Positions 38,086 through 46,766 of a stretch of 64,000 nucleotides of DNA are shown here, in pieces (within the stretch, counting starts at the first letter, position 1; every line of letters begins with the position of its first letter). Location: contig NC_009277.2 in the NCBI RefSeq assembly GCF_000002875.2, positions 459,353-523,352 of the forward strand, given 5' to 3'. Below the pieces are notes generated by a model. The model ran no database searches and was not told the origin of the DNA. It saw only the letters and a program-made list of their open reading frames with translations. The translations under genes were made by a program, and so were the position numbers. Source of the stretch: Leishmania infantum JPCM5. Taxonomy: Eukaryota; Euglenozoa; Kinetoplastea; Trypanosomatida; Trypanosomatidae.

Positions 38086-38967
38086 ATGAAGAGCCCCGGC
38101 CGCTGTGTCCGCTTCGCACGCACGCCACCCACAACCTGCAGACCGCGGATGAAGCGCCTAATCAAGAGCCTGCAGCATTTCTCGGTGACCTCGTCGGAGC
38201 ACGTGGAGTCGTTCAGCAAGATGACGCTGCGGGACTTTGGTTTCTATGTCAGCGACGCAGACGCAATGAGATACGTGGCAGACGAGGCCTACCCCATTGC
38301 AGAGCGAGCCTTTCAGCTTGAGAACGCACTGCACCAGTGCAGGCTCAGCGCCAGCACAGCGCAGGTCTCCCCCATGGCGTGGAAGTCGTCAAGTAGCGAC
38401 ACGCTCGGTTGCTCGACGCTCTACCAGGACGAGGCGGTCACGCTGTGCTGGTTTGTGCTTCCACCTGGCAAAGCACTCCCGCTCCACGATCACCCGGGGA
38501 TGACGGTGTGGCAGCGCGCCATGCACGGCCGACTGCATCTCTGCTCCATCACTCGAGAAGCTGACTCACAAACCGGCACCGGTGCATCGACGGCGCCGAT
38601 CAACGGCACTGTGGTCTTCGACGGGGAGCTGGACGGGGTCGGGGATGCAATTCCGGCGTCGGACGTGCTGGGATTCACGCCCACAGACGGCGACGGCGGC
38701 GGCATGCTGCATGAGATTCGCAACATCGACGCGACGCAGCCCGCCTTGTTTGTGGACATCATTTCACCCCCATACAACCAAGCACCGTCCAACATTGTAT
38801 GCGGCTACTACACCGCCGAGCCCCTCGATGCCACCGCCACGCTGCTGCCCGCTCTCGCGGCGGACTGTGGTGTGCGCCATCAACTGAAGGCGGGCGACAA
38901 GGTGCGCCTGCACCCCCGCATCAACTACAGCGGCCCTGCCATGAACGCATTTCTGCACGTGGTGTGA
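38086..38967 (+). CDS. PCO/ADO-type thiol dioxygenase
   Basis: The protein has 293 residues from the ATG at 38086, or 272 from the ATG at 38149. It is a cupin of the plant cysteine oxidase / cysteamine dioxygenase family. The signature is LPPGKALPLHDHPGM with the iron-binding pair H134-x-H136, followed by 'GRLHLCSI' and later a third candidate histidine, H209, in MLHEIRN. The family uses O2 and iron to oxidise cysteamine or the N-terminal cysteine of proteins to a sulfinic acid, acting as an oxygen sensor through N-degron control in plants and animals. The characteristic 'DIISPPYN' segment near residues 224-231 is present. Which thiol is used here cannot be told. No targeting peptide is obvious if the second ATG is the true start. 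Confidence 0.85.
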   Translation: MKSPGRCVRFARTPPTTCRPRMKRLIKSLQHFSVTSSEHVESFSKMTLRDFGFYVSDADAMRYVADEAYPIAERAFQLENALHQCRLSASTAQVSPMAWKSSSSDTLGCSTLYQDEAVTLCWFVLPPGKALPLHDHPGMTVWQRAMHGRLHLCSITREADSQTGTGASTAPINGTVVFDGELDGVGDAIPASDVLGFTPTDGDGGGMLHEIRNIDATQPALFVDIISPPYNQAPSNIVCGYYTAEPLDATATLLPALAADCGVRHQLKAGDKVRLHPRINYSGPAMNAFLHVV

Positions 38968-39580
38968 GGCAGAGGTTGGGGAAAGAAGGGGAACAATGTA
39001 ACACGAGGCAACACGCGGCGGCAATGGAGAGGTGGTGAGGGGCTGTAGGTATACACTCGTATGCTTGCAGCATCAGCAGCAGCGGCGGCGATGCCATTGC
39101 GAAGAGACTCCGCACGTGTGGTCTTGACACTCGGCTCCACCCGCCCTCTCAGCCGGCACTCCTCCATCCCCATCTGTATCCGCCGTGTATCGGGCACGTC
39201 ACTATCACATCTACAACGAACGCGCGTCCGCTCAGCTTACCCACCACAGAGACCAAGTGAGGAGGGGAAGGGGGGTAACTCCAACCGTGTTGCAAGGGGC
39301 AGTGCAGTGCAAGCCTCAAGAAGCACTGCACCCTCCCCCCCCCACTCATGCACCCAGACCTTCTCTCCCCATCTGCACCGTCATGCGGCGTCCACTTTTC
39401 TCCAGAGAACTCTGCTGCTTTCCTCCTTCGCCAACCGCCTCTGTGCATCCCCCACGCTGGCCTCCGCAGCGCACGGCGTGCCCGTTTCCTCTGCAAGGAG
39501 CCGCACCTCTCGCCTATAGCCGTGCAGCGCGTCATTCAAGCCCTCGTCAGCGACCACCGCGGCCGCCGTGCACTTTGCCG
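38968..39580. other. intergenic spacer
   Basis: C/T-rich spacer with a C run near 39331-39341 and several pyrimidine-AG tracts (for example ending near 39469). The in-phase ATG at 39383 lies within splicing-type sequence and was not chosen as the start of the next gene. Confidence 0.5.
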
Positions 39581-41065
39581 ATGCTGCGCCGCAGTCTGCG
39601 CATGCCGGCGCCGTCGCCGGCAGCTGCGCAAGCAAACGAAGTCATCGTGTCCGGCGGTGGTCTTGTTGGGGCTGCCATGATGGCCTCTCTACAGCAGCTG
39701 CGCAGCCATCTTCACAGAAGCAGCGCCGCGCCGCCCCTCGCCTCGCACCTGGCCCGTCTGATGCTGGTAGACTCGGGGAGGCGGCCGGTTTACAACGCTG
39801 CCAACATGATGCACACACTTCGCACCGTCGGCATCACGCCCGTGTCGAGCAAGATCATCGACAACCTCGGCGCCTGGGACCAACTTACCACCAAGCACCC
39901 GTACTACCGCATCGCCGTGCGCCACGAGCAGGCGAACAGCCCCTCCCTCGGCGCAGGCGGTCGCTCCTCATCCTTCTTCATGACCAGTGTTCTGGGCAAC
40001 AGGACGAGCTGTGAGCCTCTCCTGGAGTTTACCGACTTGCGCAAGCCTGTCGGCTTTATCTGCTTCAACGCGGAGCTCAACAGCTGCATGATGGACGTGG
40101 TGGAGGCTCGACAGCGCGCTCTCGTCGACACCCCAGGCGCTCACGACACGCTCTGCTTTGGGACGCACCTCGAGGGAGTGCAGATCCCGAGCCAAGGGAC
40201 TCTTGAGGGGTCGTGGGGATCGGCGAGGCTCGTCTCCGGCGAGACCAGCACCGATGTTGCGTTCGGTCTGCTTCTCGGCTGCGAGGGGCGCGGCAGCTCA
40301 CTCCGCGACGTCCTCTCCACGCCGTCGCTGCAGCAAGACTATGCGCAGACGGCGTTCGTGTGCAGCGTGCGACTGGAGAAGGCAGACGACGGCAACGTGT
40401 GCAGCTTCCAGAACTTCTTCCGAGATGGCAAGATCATTGCGCTGCTGCCGACCTCCGAGGACACGGCGAACATCGTCTTCAGCACCACGCAGCAGCACGC
40501 AAAGGAGCTGCTGGCGAGCACACCGGAGGACCTCGTCGCAGAGCTGAACCGCCGTCTCTGGTCCTTTGCGCCGAACGACATACCCAGGATCCGCGACGTG
40601 CCGCAGACAACCACGCCAGATGGAAAGGTGTGTCGCGCGCAGGGATCCTTCCCGCTTAAGCTAAACCTCGCGACCATGCCCTACGCCCCACGCGCGATCC
40701 TACTCGGCGACGCGGCGCACAGCATTCATCCCCTTGCCGGACAGGGCCTCAACCTTGGCATCTACGACCTCTGCGCCCTCACTTCGGTGCTCGAGCAGGC
40801 GATCCGTAGCGGCCAGGACATCGGCAGTAGCGTCGCCGTGGGGCAGGTATTCGCCGGCCATATGCTCAGCCACACCGCGCCCATTATTACAGGCATGGAG
40901 ATAATCAAGAAACTCACGCACTGGACGCCTGGTCTGGCGTCTGTAGGGATGAGAGCCCTGAATAGCGTTCCATTCGTCTCCACCTTGGCGAAGGACGCCA
41001 TTCTGCAGGTGTCCTCTGGCGCCCTCTTCGCTGCACAGCACAAGTGCTGCTTCCTCCTTCAGTAA
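39581..41065 (+). CDS. COQ6: COQ6-like flavin monooxygenase of ubiquinone synthesis
   Basis: The 494-residue flavoprotein is of the UbiH/COQ6 family. The N-terminal Rossmann motif for FAD is GGGLVGA at 25-31. The second FAD motif is GDAAHSIHPLAGQGLNLG at 376-393, diagnostic of the family. The first 16 residues (MLRRSLRMPAPSPAAA) make a plausible mitochondrial presequence, supporting the ATG at 39581 over one further upstream in pyrimidine-rich UTR. The length matches COQ6 (about 470-490). It would hydroxylate the benzoquinone ring precursor in the inner mitochondrial membrane. UbiF-like or other ring hydroxylases of the same family are the alternative. The C-terminus ends in Cys-Cys-Phe-Leu-Leu-Gln, which is not a known targeting signal. 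Confidence 0.88.
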   Translation: MLRRSLRMPAPSPAAAQANEVIVSGGGLVGAAMMASLQQLRSHLHRSSAAPPLASHLARLMLVDSGRRPVYNAANMMHTLRTVGITPVSSKIIDNLGAWDQLTTKHPYYRIAVRHEQANSPSLGAGGRSSSFFMTSVLGNRTSCEPLLEFTDLRKPVGFICFNAELNSCMMDVVEARQRALVDTPGAHDTLCFGTHLEGVQIPSQGTLEGSWGSARLVSGETSTDVAFGLLLGCEGRGSSLRDVLSTPSLQQDYAQTAFVCSVRLEKADDGNVCSFQNFFRDGKIIALLPTSEDTANIVFSTTQQHAKELLASTPEDLVAELNRRLWSFAPNDIPRIRDVPQTTTPDGKVCRAQGSFPLKLNLATMPYAPRAILLGDAAHSIHPLAGQGLNLGIYDLCALTSVLEQAIRSGQDIGSSVAVGQVFAGHMLSHTAPIITGMEIIKKLTHWTPGLASVGMRALNSVPFVSTLAKDAILQVSSGALFAAQHKCCFLLQ

Positions 41066-42265
41066 CCTCCAACCGTGTCCGCGTCGCCTTCGTTGGCGCA
41101 CACGTGGAAAGACGAACAAGAGAAGGGAGATGAACCAGCTTACGCCGCCTGCCCCCATGGTCGAGAGGAGGAGGTGAGGGGCCCTTGGGGATGGGGTGGG
41201 GGTTGTTAGCATGCCCATTCTCTGCGGCAGAGCACGAGCTTCACTCCTCCCTTCCCCGTTGGCCGTGTCACAGGCCCCCGTCGCACCGTGCGCCAGCCAG
41301 CCGTAGACACACGCGGCACAGCAATGCGCCGACGCAGCCATCGGCGCACGGCCCCTGCCTCAACCTCTGCCCGCACCGCCGCCTCGCAGGTCCGCCGCCT
41401 TGGCGCATCCCCGCTCGGGGGGGGGGGGAGGGGCGGCTCTCAGGCTCCCCGCCACACCAGCAGCGGGCGCTGTGAAGGCCGGGGCGTGGGTGGGACAGGT
41501 TCGAGGCACGCGGACGCTTCGCCTGTCATACGGGTGCCACAAACGTGTCCGCGGCCGCGGGTGGCTCCGACGCAACGCCATCCAGGATCTGATGGCCGAC
41601 ATGCGTAGCGCCACACCGCTCTGCGCTCCCCCCTCCCTCCCACGTCGTCGGCGCTGGACGCCGAGATGCCGCGCGGGGGTGTCCAGCGGCATCGGGGATA
41701 GGAAGGCGACGCACGCGCACATAGAGAGGGAGGTTGGTGAGTGCGTTTTTTTTTTTGGGGGGGGGGCAAGGAATGAGGCGCGAGTCGATGGCAGCGTACC
41801 CTTCTCCAGCCCTATCTTACACCCTCCCCTGTGTGTGCACGCGTCTCCGGCCTCCCCCACCTCCGGTAAACCACTCTCTCTCGGCCATCGGAGGATCTGA
41901 AGCGTGACGGGATGCAAAGAGAAAGCAAGCACGCGACTCGACAGCATCAACTGAGACACACGCGAAGCCGCCGCAGCGACGCGCGTGAAAAGCGGCCCGG
42001 CTGACAGGGCCGCCATAACTGCAGGACCCGCGTCCCTCTGAGACACGCAACGTCGTTCTCTGCTGCCCCCCTCCCTCGGTGCGCATGTGCAGCCACCGGC
42101 AGGGCCTTCTTCATTTTGCTTCCTTTTCTTCTCCTCGCCTGCTCGTCCCCTCTCGACATCACCACTCGTCGCGCTCCCCTTCTCCCGATGGTGTTGGCAG
42201 CGACGCCGACCCGCCTCCACGCGCACACCCACACGCACGCAGAGATACTCACCTACGCGCATGCC
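41066..42265. other. intergenic region with reverse SIDER2-like element
   Basis: Holds an almost complete SIDER2-like copy in reverse orientation (about 41211-41702) and, beside it, a T run joined to a G run (41747-41767). The remainder is ordinary pyrimidine-rich spacer (42100-42180) before the ENY2-like gene. Confidence 0.5.
41211..41702 (-). repeat. SIDER2-like retroposon, near full-length copy, antisense
   Basis: Nearly the exact reverse complement of the copy at 33050-33545, including both end blocks and the C/G-run segment at 41418-41429. It lies antisense to the plus-strand array, so a transcript reading through it carries the complement of the SIDER. That differs from the three other plus-array copies, which are all sense. 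Confidence 0.8.
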
Positions 42266-42559
42266 ATGGCCACGAGTGCCGAAGACGGCCACGTTGCCTA
42301 CGAGGCACTCACGAACGCACAAAAGGCGGAGCTCGCCGCTTGGGTGCGAAACCAGCTGGATAGCACAAACGGCGCCTCACAGTGGCGTCGGCACACGCAG
42401 GCGATGATCCGCCAGGCTATGGCGCGCAGAGCCGCGTCCGGTGCACCACTCGACGCCGGCGACATTCTTGAAGAGATCATGCCGCACGTACGCTCTGCTA
42501 TCCCGCCAGAGGTGCGCGAAGGCCTCTTCCGCCGCGTGACAGCGCAGCTGCACTTGTAA
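42266..42559 (+). CDS. ENY2: ENY2/Sus1-like SAGA and TREX-2 subunit
   Basis: The 97-residue all-helical protein is taken from the ATG at 42266; a longer version from 42188 would add a His/Thr-rich, UTR-like extension. The order of elements follows ENY2/Sus1: a helix with 'LAAWVRNQL', a turn with Trp (SQWRRH) and the 'TQAMIRQAMARR' helix, then a conserved-type 'LDAGDILEEIMPHVRSAIPPEVREGLFRRV' pattern (about residues 61-90) equivalent to V-x-x-DL-x-x-EI-x-P-x-x-R-x-x-VP-x-x-V-K-x-E-L-x-x-R-I. In yeast and animals this protein joins the H2B deubiquitinase module of SAGA and the TREX-2 mRNA export complex. Its presence suggests that a related module exists here. Assignment is by motif order and size. 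Confidence 0.75.
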   Translation: MATSAEDGHVAYEALTNAQKAELAAWVRNQLDSTNGASQWRRHTQAMIRQAMARRAASGAPLDAGDILEEIMPHVRSAIPPEVREGLFRRVTAQLHL

Positions 42560-43258
42560 AACGCAGAGCCCATGCGCATCCCTCGCAGTCCGATTCATGC
42601 CATGTCTGCTAGCTACAGGCACACCGATACGGTAGCTGCAGAGCCCACGCAAATCACGTTACATCCGGATGAGGACGTAAAACAGTGCACAAGGAAAAGC
42701 AGAGCAAACATCTGTCGACGGCGCACGAAGCAGTGCAACACCAGAGAAGCGCAAGCCACCAAGTCCCTCACCCAGCGTACCGCCTCCCTTCTTGGTCTTT
42801 GGCATGCAGGCGATCTCCTCGTGAGCGGCGACGTCGGCGTGCCCGTCAGCGCCTGTTCTCTCTCTGTCGCCCCTGTGTCTACACACGTATGTATGCACGC
42901 CGCATTCCTCAACGACTTCGCCTATTTCTTGCCTCGCTCTCCAACCTCCTTTCTCTGTTTCTCTTCGGCCCCCCTCCCCGCCCATCCGAGCGCCGCTTGC
43001 GTGCGCGTGTACCACAGCACTTGCGTGAACAGCTGCACACGCGACTCGCATCTCTGTCGTCCCTTGTTTTGCTACGTCCAACGAGGAAGAACTTCCTCGC
43101 TGATCGCCCCTCACCATCCATTCATCCTTCATTCCGTTCGTCCCTCGTCGCTCTACGTTGCAGCGTTGTGAGACGAGTGTACGTGCTCTTGTACACAGTG
43201 CTGCTCGGACGGCTTCGCCCCCTCCCCATTCCTCCTTCGTTCTCTCAGCACGCGTCCG
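42560..43258. other. intergenic spacer
   Basis: Ordinary spacer with pyrimidine tracts (42926-42980, 43205-43245) leading into the next gene. No gene or repeat is seen. Confidence 0.5.
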
Positions 43259-43975
43259 ATGTCGTCGGTGTCGAATTCGGAGATTGCGAAGCGTATCCGC
43301 GAAGGAAATCAGAAGCGCAGGGAGGAGGAGCGCAAGAAGCAGCAGCTGGAGCAGGAATACCTCGAGGTTGTCACGAAGAAGCTGAATGAGGAGCGTCAGA
43401 GTCGCAGCCCGACGCGGTTCCTGCCGAGCATTCTGATCTGCCTTCTCTTCGTGAGCTTCCCACTCTCTGAGCAGGTTGTCGACTGGTATCTGGTTGGCAT
43501 CTTCTGCGTCCTGAACACACTTCTCGCCTTCGCCTTCACCAACCCGTCGGAGTGGCTAAGCATCGCCTCCACCGTCCTCATCAACTTCCTCCTTGTCCGC
43601 TTCTCAAGTGAGATCTACAACATCCCGCAGCGGTTGGTGCAGGTGCCGCTCATCCTGCTCGTCAACTATGTCGCCATAAACCTGCTCATCGTCGCCGCGG
43701 CGTACTTCCTGTACGTGAGCCCGCGCTTCCTTCGCTTCTCGCGCAGCTACGGTGGGAAGCGGGGGCGGCAGACGTCCGCCAAGCACAGGGGCCACCACTC
43801 CAACGAATATGACGTGCTGGAGGCGTTTGCGATGCAGAAGGAGGAGGCTGAACGCCTGGACCTCCTTCTCTGTCTGCTGCTGCTGCTCAACGTGGCGGCG
43901 CTCATCTACTTTGGCGTCATTCCCTTTCACCTCGTTCTGCAGAATGGGCTTAATGTGTTTCGACTGCTGAAGTAG
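43259..43975 (+). CDS. multi-span membrane protein with N-terminal coiled coil
   Basis: The 238-residue protein starts at the ATG at 43259. Residues 8-50 are a highly charged Lys/Glu/Arg/Gln helix, probably a coiled coil. Four or five membrane spans follow (about 57-70, 75-93, 98-116, 128-155), separated by short loops. After a basic cytosolic loop (about 163-185) a final hydrophobic segment runs from about 202 to 228. I do not recognise the family. The pattern of cytosolic coiled coil plus clustered spans suggests an ER or mitochondrial membrane organiser, but nothing in the sequence proves it. No signal peptide is present. Confidence 0.78.
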   Translation: MSSVSNSEIAKRIREGNQKRREEERKKQQLEQEYLEVVTKKLNEERQSRSPTRFLPSILICLLFVSFPLSEQVVDWYLVGIFCVLNTLLAFAFTNPSEWLSIASTVLINFLLVRFSSEIYNIPQRLVQVPLILLVNYVAINLLIVAAAYFLYVSPRFLRFSRSYGGKRGRQTSAKHRGHHSNEYDVLEAFAMQKEEAERLDLLLCLLLLLNVAALIYFGVIPFHLVLQNGLNVFRLLK

Positions 43976-44719
43976 AGAAGGGACGGCCCCCTTCTGGCTT
44001 GCCGATGCCCGCGGGTTTACTCGTGTGTGGCGTGTGGCGTGTGGTGTGTGTGTGTGTGTTGGAGGGGGGGGCACGGACTCTCTCGCTCGGTGCGCTCTGT
44101 CGCGATGGAATCCTTTCCTCGTTGCCGAGCTTCTTCCGGTTTGTGGTTGCCGGCCCTCCCCCTCCCCCTCCCCCTCCCCAAGCTTGAGGAACCCGTGTGG
44201 GGCCGGGATGGGGTATACGCACGTGTGCGCATCTTCGTGCAATCCTTCCCCACTGTGCGCTGCAGAGACCGAAAGGAAAACAAAACTGGAAAGGGCATCA
44301 GAGACTCCAGAGACCCCGTTCAGGCCCATGTGGCCCATGATACTCCGCGGTGAAGAGCTGCCGCGAGCCATAGTCGTGGTACCTCACGTGTTCTGCGTTG
44401 TGTGCGCGCGCTCCATGCACACATGCGCTCCATACAGTTGCGTGAAAGCAGAATAACGCCTTTTCGAAGGGTGGCATATACATCTGGCGGGCCTCGTGCG
44501 TCCTGTGCCCACGTCGCATGTTACCACGCCCTTCTCTCCCTCTCTCCTTCACCGTCCCTCGCTCGCTTCGCTAACGCTTCCCCTTCCGCTGCCGCTGTCG
44601 TCCAAATCGTTTGGCCGTCTCTGCAGCTCTGCATCCTGCCATCACGCACGCGCACTCTGCCGGACTCTCTCCACATCTCCTCGTATCGATTTCTTTCGCA
44701 TCGGGTGCTCAGATAAGCA
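43976..44719. other. intergenic spacer
   Basis: Holds a TG run (44042-44060), a G run (44065-44072) and a CCCCCT repeat (44155-44178), then ordinary pyrimidine-rich sequence to 44719. No gene is supported. Confidence 0.5.
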
Positions 44720-45244
44720 ATGGGGAGGCGTCGTAAAAGCGGGGGCAGGGGCAACGGCAGCGCCGCCGTAAGCGACAGCCCGCCGGATAGCGAGACACCG
44801 ACGCCGACCCCACCGCCAAGGATTAGCGGCGCTGAAGGGAGGAATACAACGCGTGCCGTGGCAGAGGCGGAAGCCAAGTCAGCAGAGCCGGTCACAATCC
44901 AGCCCTCTGTAGAGCCGGCGCAGCAGCCATTAACCGCGGAGGTGGCTACAGCGGAGGCGCCGAACACCTCTGACGCCGTGGCCGCGCTCAACGCGTATGC
45001 CTACCAGAGCTCAGTCAACGAGACCGCCGCCGGTGGCATTGTGGTCGAGGACGACGACGCTGACGACAAGGAGGCGGCACCGATGGCGAACTCCTTAGCC
45101 GCCCCGGCTTCGCCTCCTCGTGTGTCTGGCAAGAGAGTGGTCTTCATCACATCGGCCGCGAGCGCCAGCTCTTCGAATCACGAGGAGAAGCTGCGCGAGG
45201 CTCGATGTGTGGAGTCGGCGTGCACCGACTGCACCCTCATGTAA
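44720..45244 (+). CDS. small disordered protein ending in a CaaX box
   Basis: I do not recognise the family. The 174-residue protein is Ala/Glu/Pro/Ser-rich with an acidic patch (about 111-118, EDDDADDKE) and looks disordered throughout. It begins MGRRRK, basic but not an ideal myristoylation signal because Arg follows Gly. It ends C-T-D-C-T-L-M, so the last four residues CTLM fit a CaaX box with Met, the form preferred by farnesyltransferase; a second cysteine three residues upstream could be palmitoylated. A lipid-anchored membrane protein is therefore plausible. It is the last gene of the plus array, just before the convergent strand switch. Confidence 0.65.
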   Translation: MGRRRKSGGRGNGSAAVSDSPPDSETPTPTPPPRISGAEGRNTTRAVAEAEAKSAEPVTIQPSVEPAQQPLTAEVATAEAPNTSDAVAALNAYAYQSSVNETAAGGIVVEDDDADDKEAAPMANSLAAPASPPRVSGKRVVFITSAASASSSNHEEKLREARCVESACTDCTLM

Positions 45245-46766
45245 GGGACTCACGCGATGACGCACGGACATTCATCTCTATTCGGTGGTTTTCATGGGTG
45301 CTCTAGCCGTTCGCTGTGCACTGCGAGGGAGTCGGCGTGGAGGACGTGATCTCTCCCAGCAGCGCCGGCTCCGTTTGACACGCGGGCATCTCCCTGAAAG
45401 ACTACTGATGTAGAGTGTGCCGTTCTCGGTATCTCCAGCTGTGCCGCTGCCCCCCACCCCCTCCCCCTCGTGTGGTGTCGTGTGTCTCACCTCCCTTCTT
45501 GACGGTTCCTCCCCGCCTGTGTTTTCCTGTCCGTCTTCCGCAGCGACGCTGTCCCAGAAACATCTGAATACGCGCGAGGCATCAGCACAGCCCGCCCACC
45601 CATCACCACACGTGCTGCTGGAAGGTGTGACGTGACACTGTCGCGGCACAAAGTGCCACGCCGTTGCGGTCCCACGTTGGCGTCTCTCTCCCCACCTTCC
45701 GCTTTCCCCATGAGACGGTGCGACGCTGCAGCGCCCCCCCCCCCCAAGCCCAACGACGCCCGCCTCTTCTCGTCTTTCCTCGCTTGCCTGCGTTGCGCGG
45801 CGTCGCTATTTGGGCGTTGGCGAATCCGCGCGTCGCGCAACCGCCTGCTCGGCGTCACTGCCGGGTGGGGCGCGCCGCCAGGCGGTGCCCCCCCTCCCTC
45901 GCCTGTGCCCGTTGGGGCCCGCCTAGTCCCCCTGCGGGTCGCCCAGGGCCCTCGGCCGGGGCCAGGGGCGCGGCTCCGCCGGGCGCCACCGCAAGGGAAA
46001 GAAAAAGAGGCGAGCGCAGAGGGAAACAGAATAGATCCGCAGGCGAAGGCGCGCAGAGAGCGAAGGAGGTTTGATCCTGTGGCGCGCATGCGCGTCAACG
46101 GCATGTCGAAATAGCGGCTATCGCTGCGCGAAGAGAGAGCATCCTGCGTGGGGAATCATCTCTGTCGGCGTGGTTCAGCATTCGTTTTTGTTGTGGTCTT
46201 TTTCTTGTCAGGTGAACACCGTGTTGCACGCGGATGTGGAGAGAACTTCGATGAACAACAGAGACAACCATATCATGGCGAGTGGTTATTTGGCAGACCG
46301 TGCGGTTTACGGAGGAAGGGTGGTAGACAACAGAACGAGCACGTAAAAAAAAAATAGAAGCGGCCTTGACTCCACCGTTTTCTTTGGTCAGCGTATACGC
46401 ATCACACTTCGGGTAAAAGAAAACGCGAGAGAAATCCGGAGTTAAATTTCAAGACAAAAGCGAACTGGAAGACGACGACGACTTCGGGTTTGCTAGGCTG
46501 GATGCATTCTCAATCAGGAAATCACTTTTAAAAAATTCGAAACAATCCTTAAAGTATCAGAAAACAACGCGTCAATGACGCAACGGGGGTAGGATTGTGC
46601 AGCGTCGCTGTACACACACACACGCAAGCACGCAGTCGACTCCACCACCACCCACACGCCAAAGAGCATTCCTTCTCGATGTTGGAAAACGAAAAAAAAA
46701 CACGACGTGTCTGCTCCGGCTCAGCACCCTGGGAGGTGCAGCCGCGGAACTGCGCGACATTCCTCC
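45245..46766. other. convergent strand-switch region
   Basis: Plus-strand genes end at 45244 and minus-strand genes end at 46767, so transcription converges here. In Leishmania such regions are transcription termination zones, often with base J. The stretch contains a very GC-rich block (about 45715-46005) with several potential hairpins, then an A-rich segment (46340-46580). No gene is convincingly supported; overlapping long open frames on both strands are due to GC content. Confidence 0.65.

Noticed and set aside
45487..46104. Open frames of 160-205 codons on both strands in the convergent strand switch
   Set aside because: Both strands are open because the block is extremely GC-rich; composition is Pro/Arg/Gly/Ala with no protein pattern.
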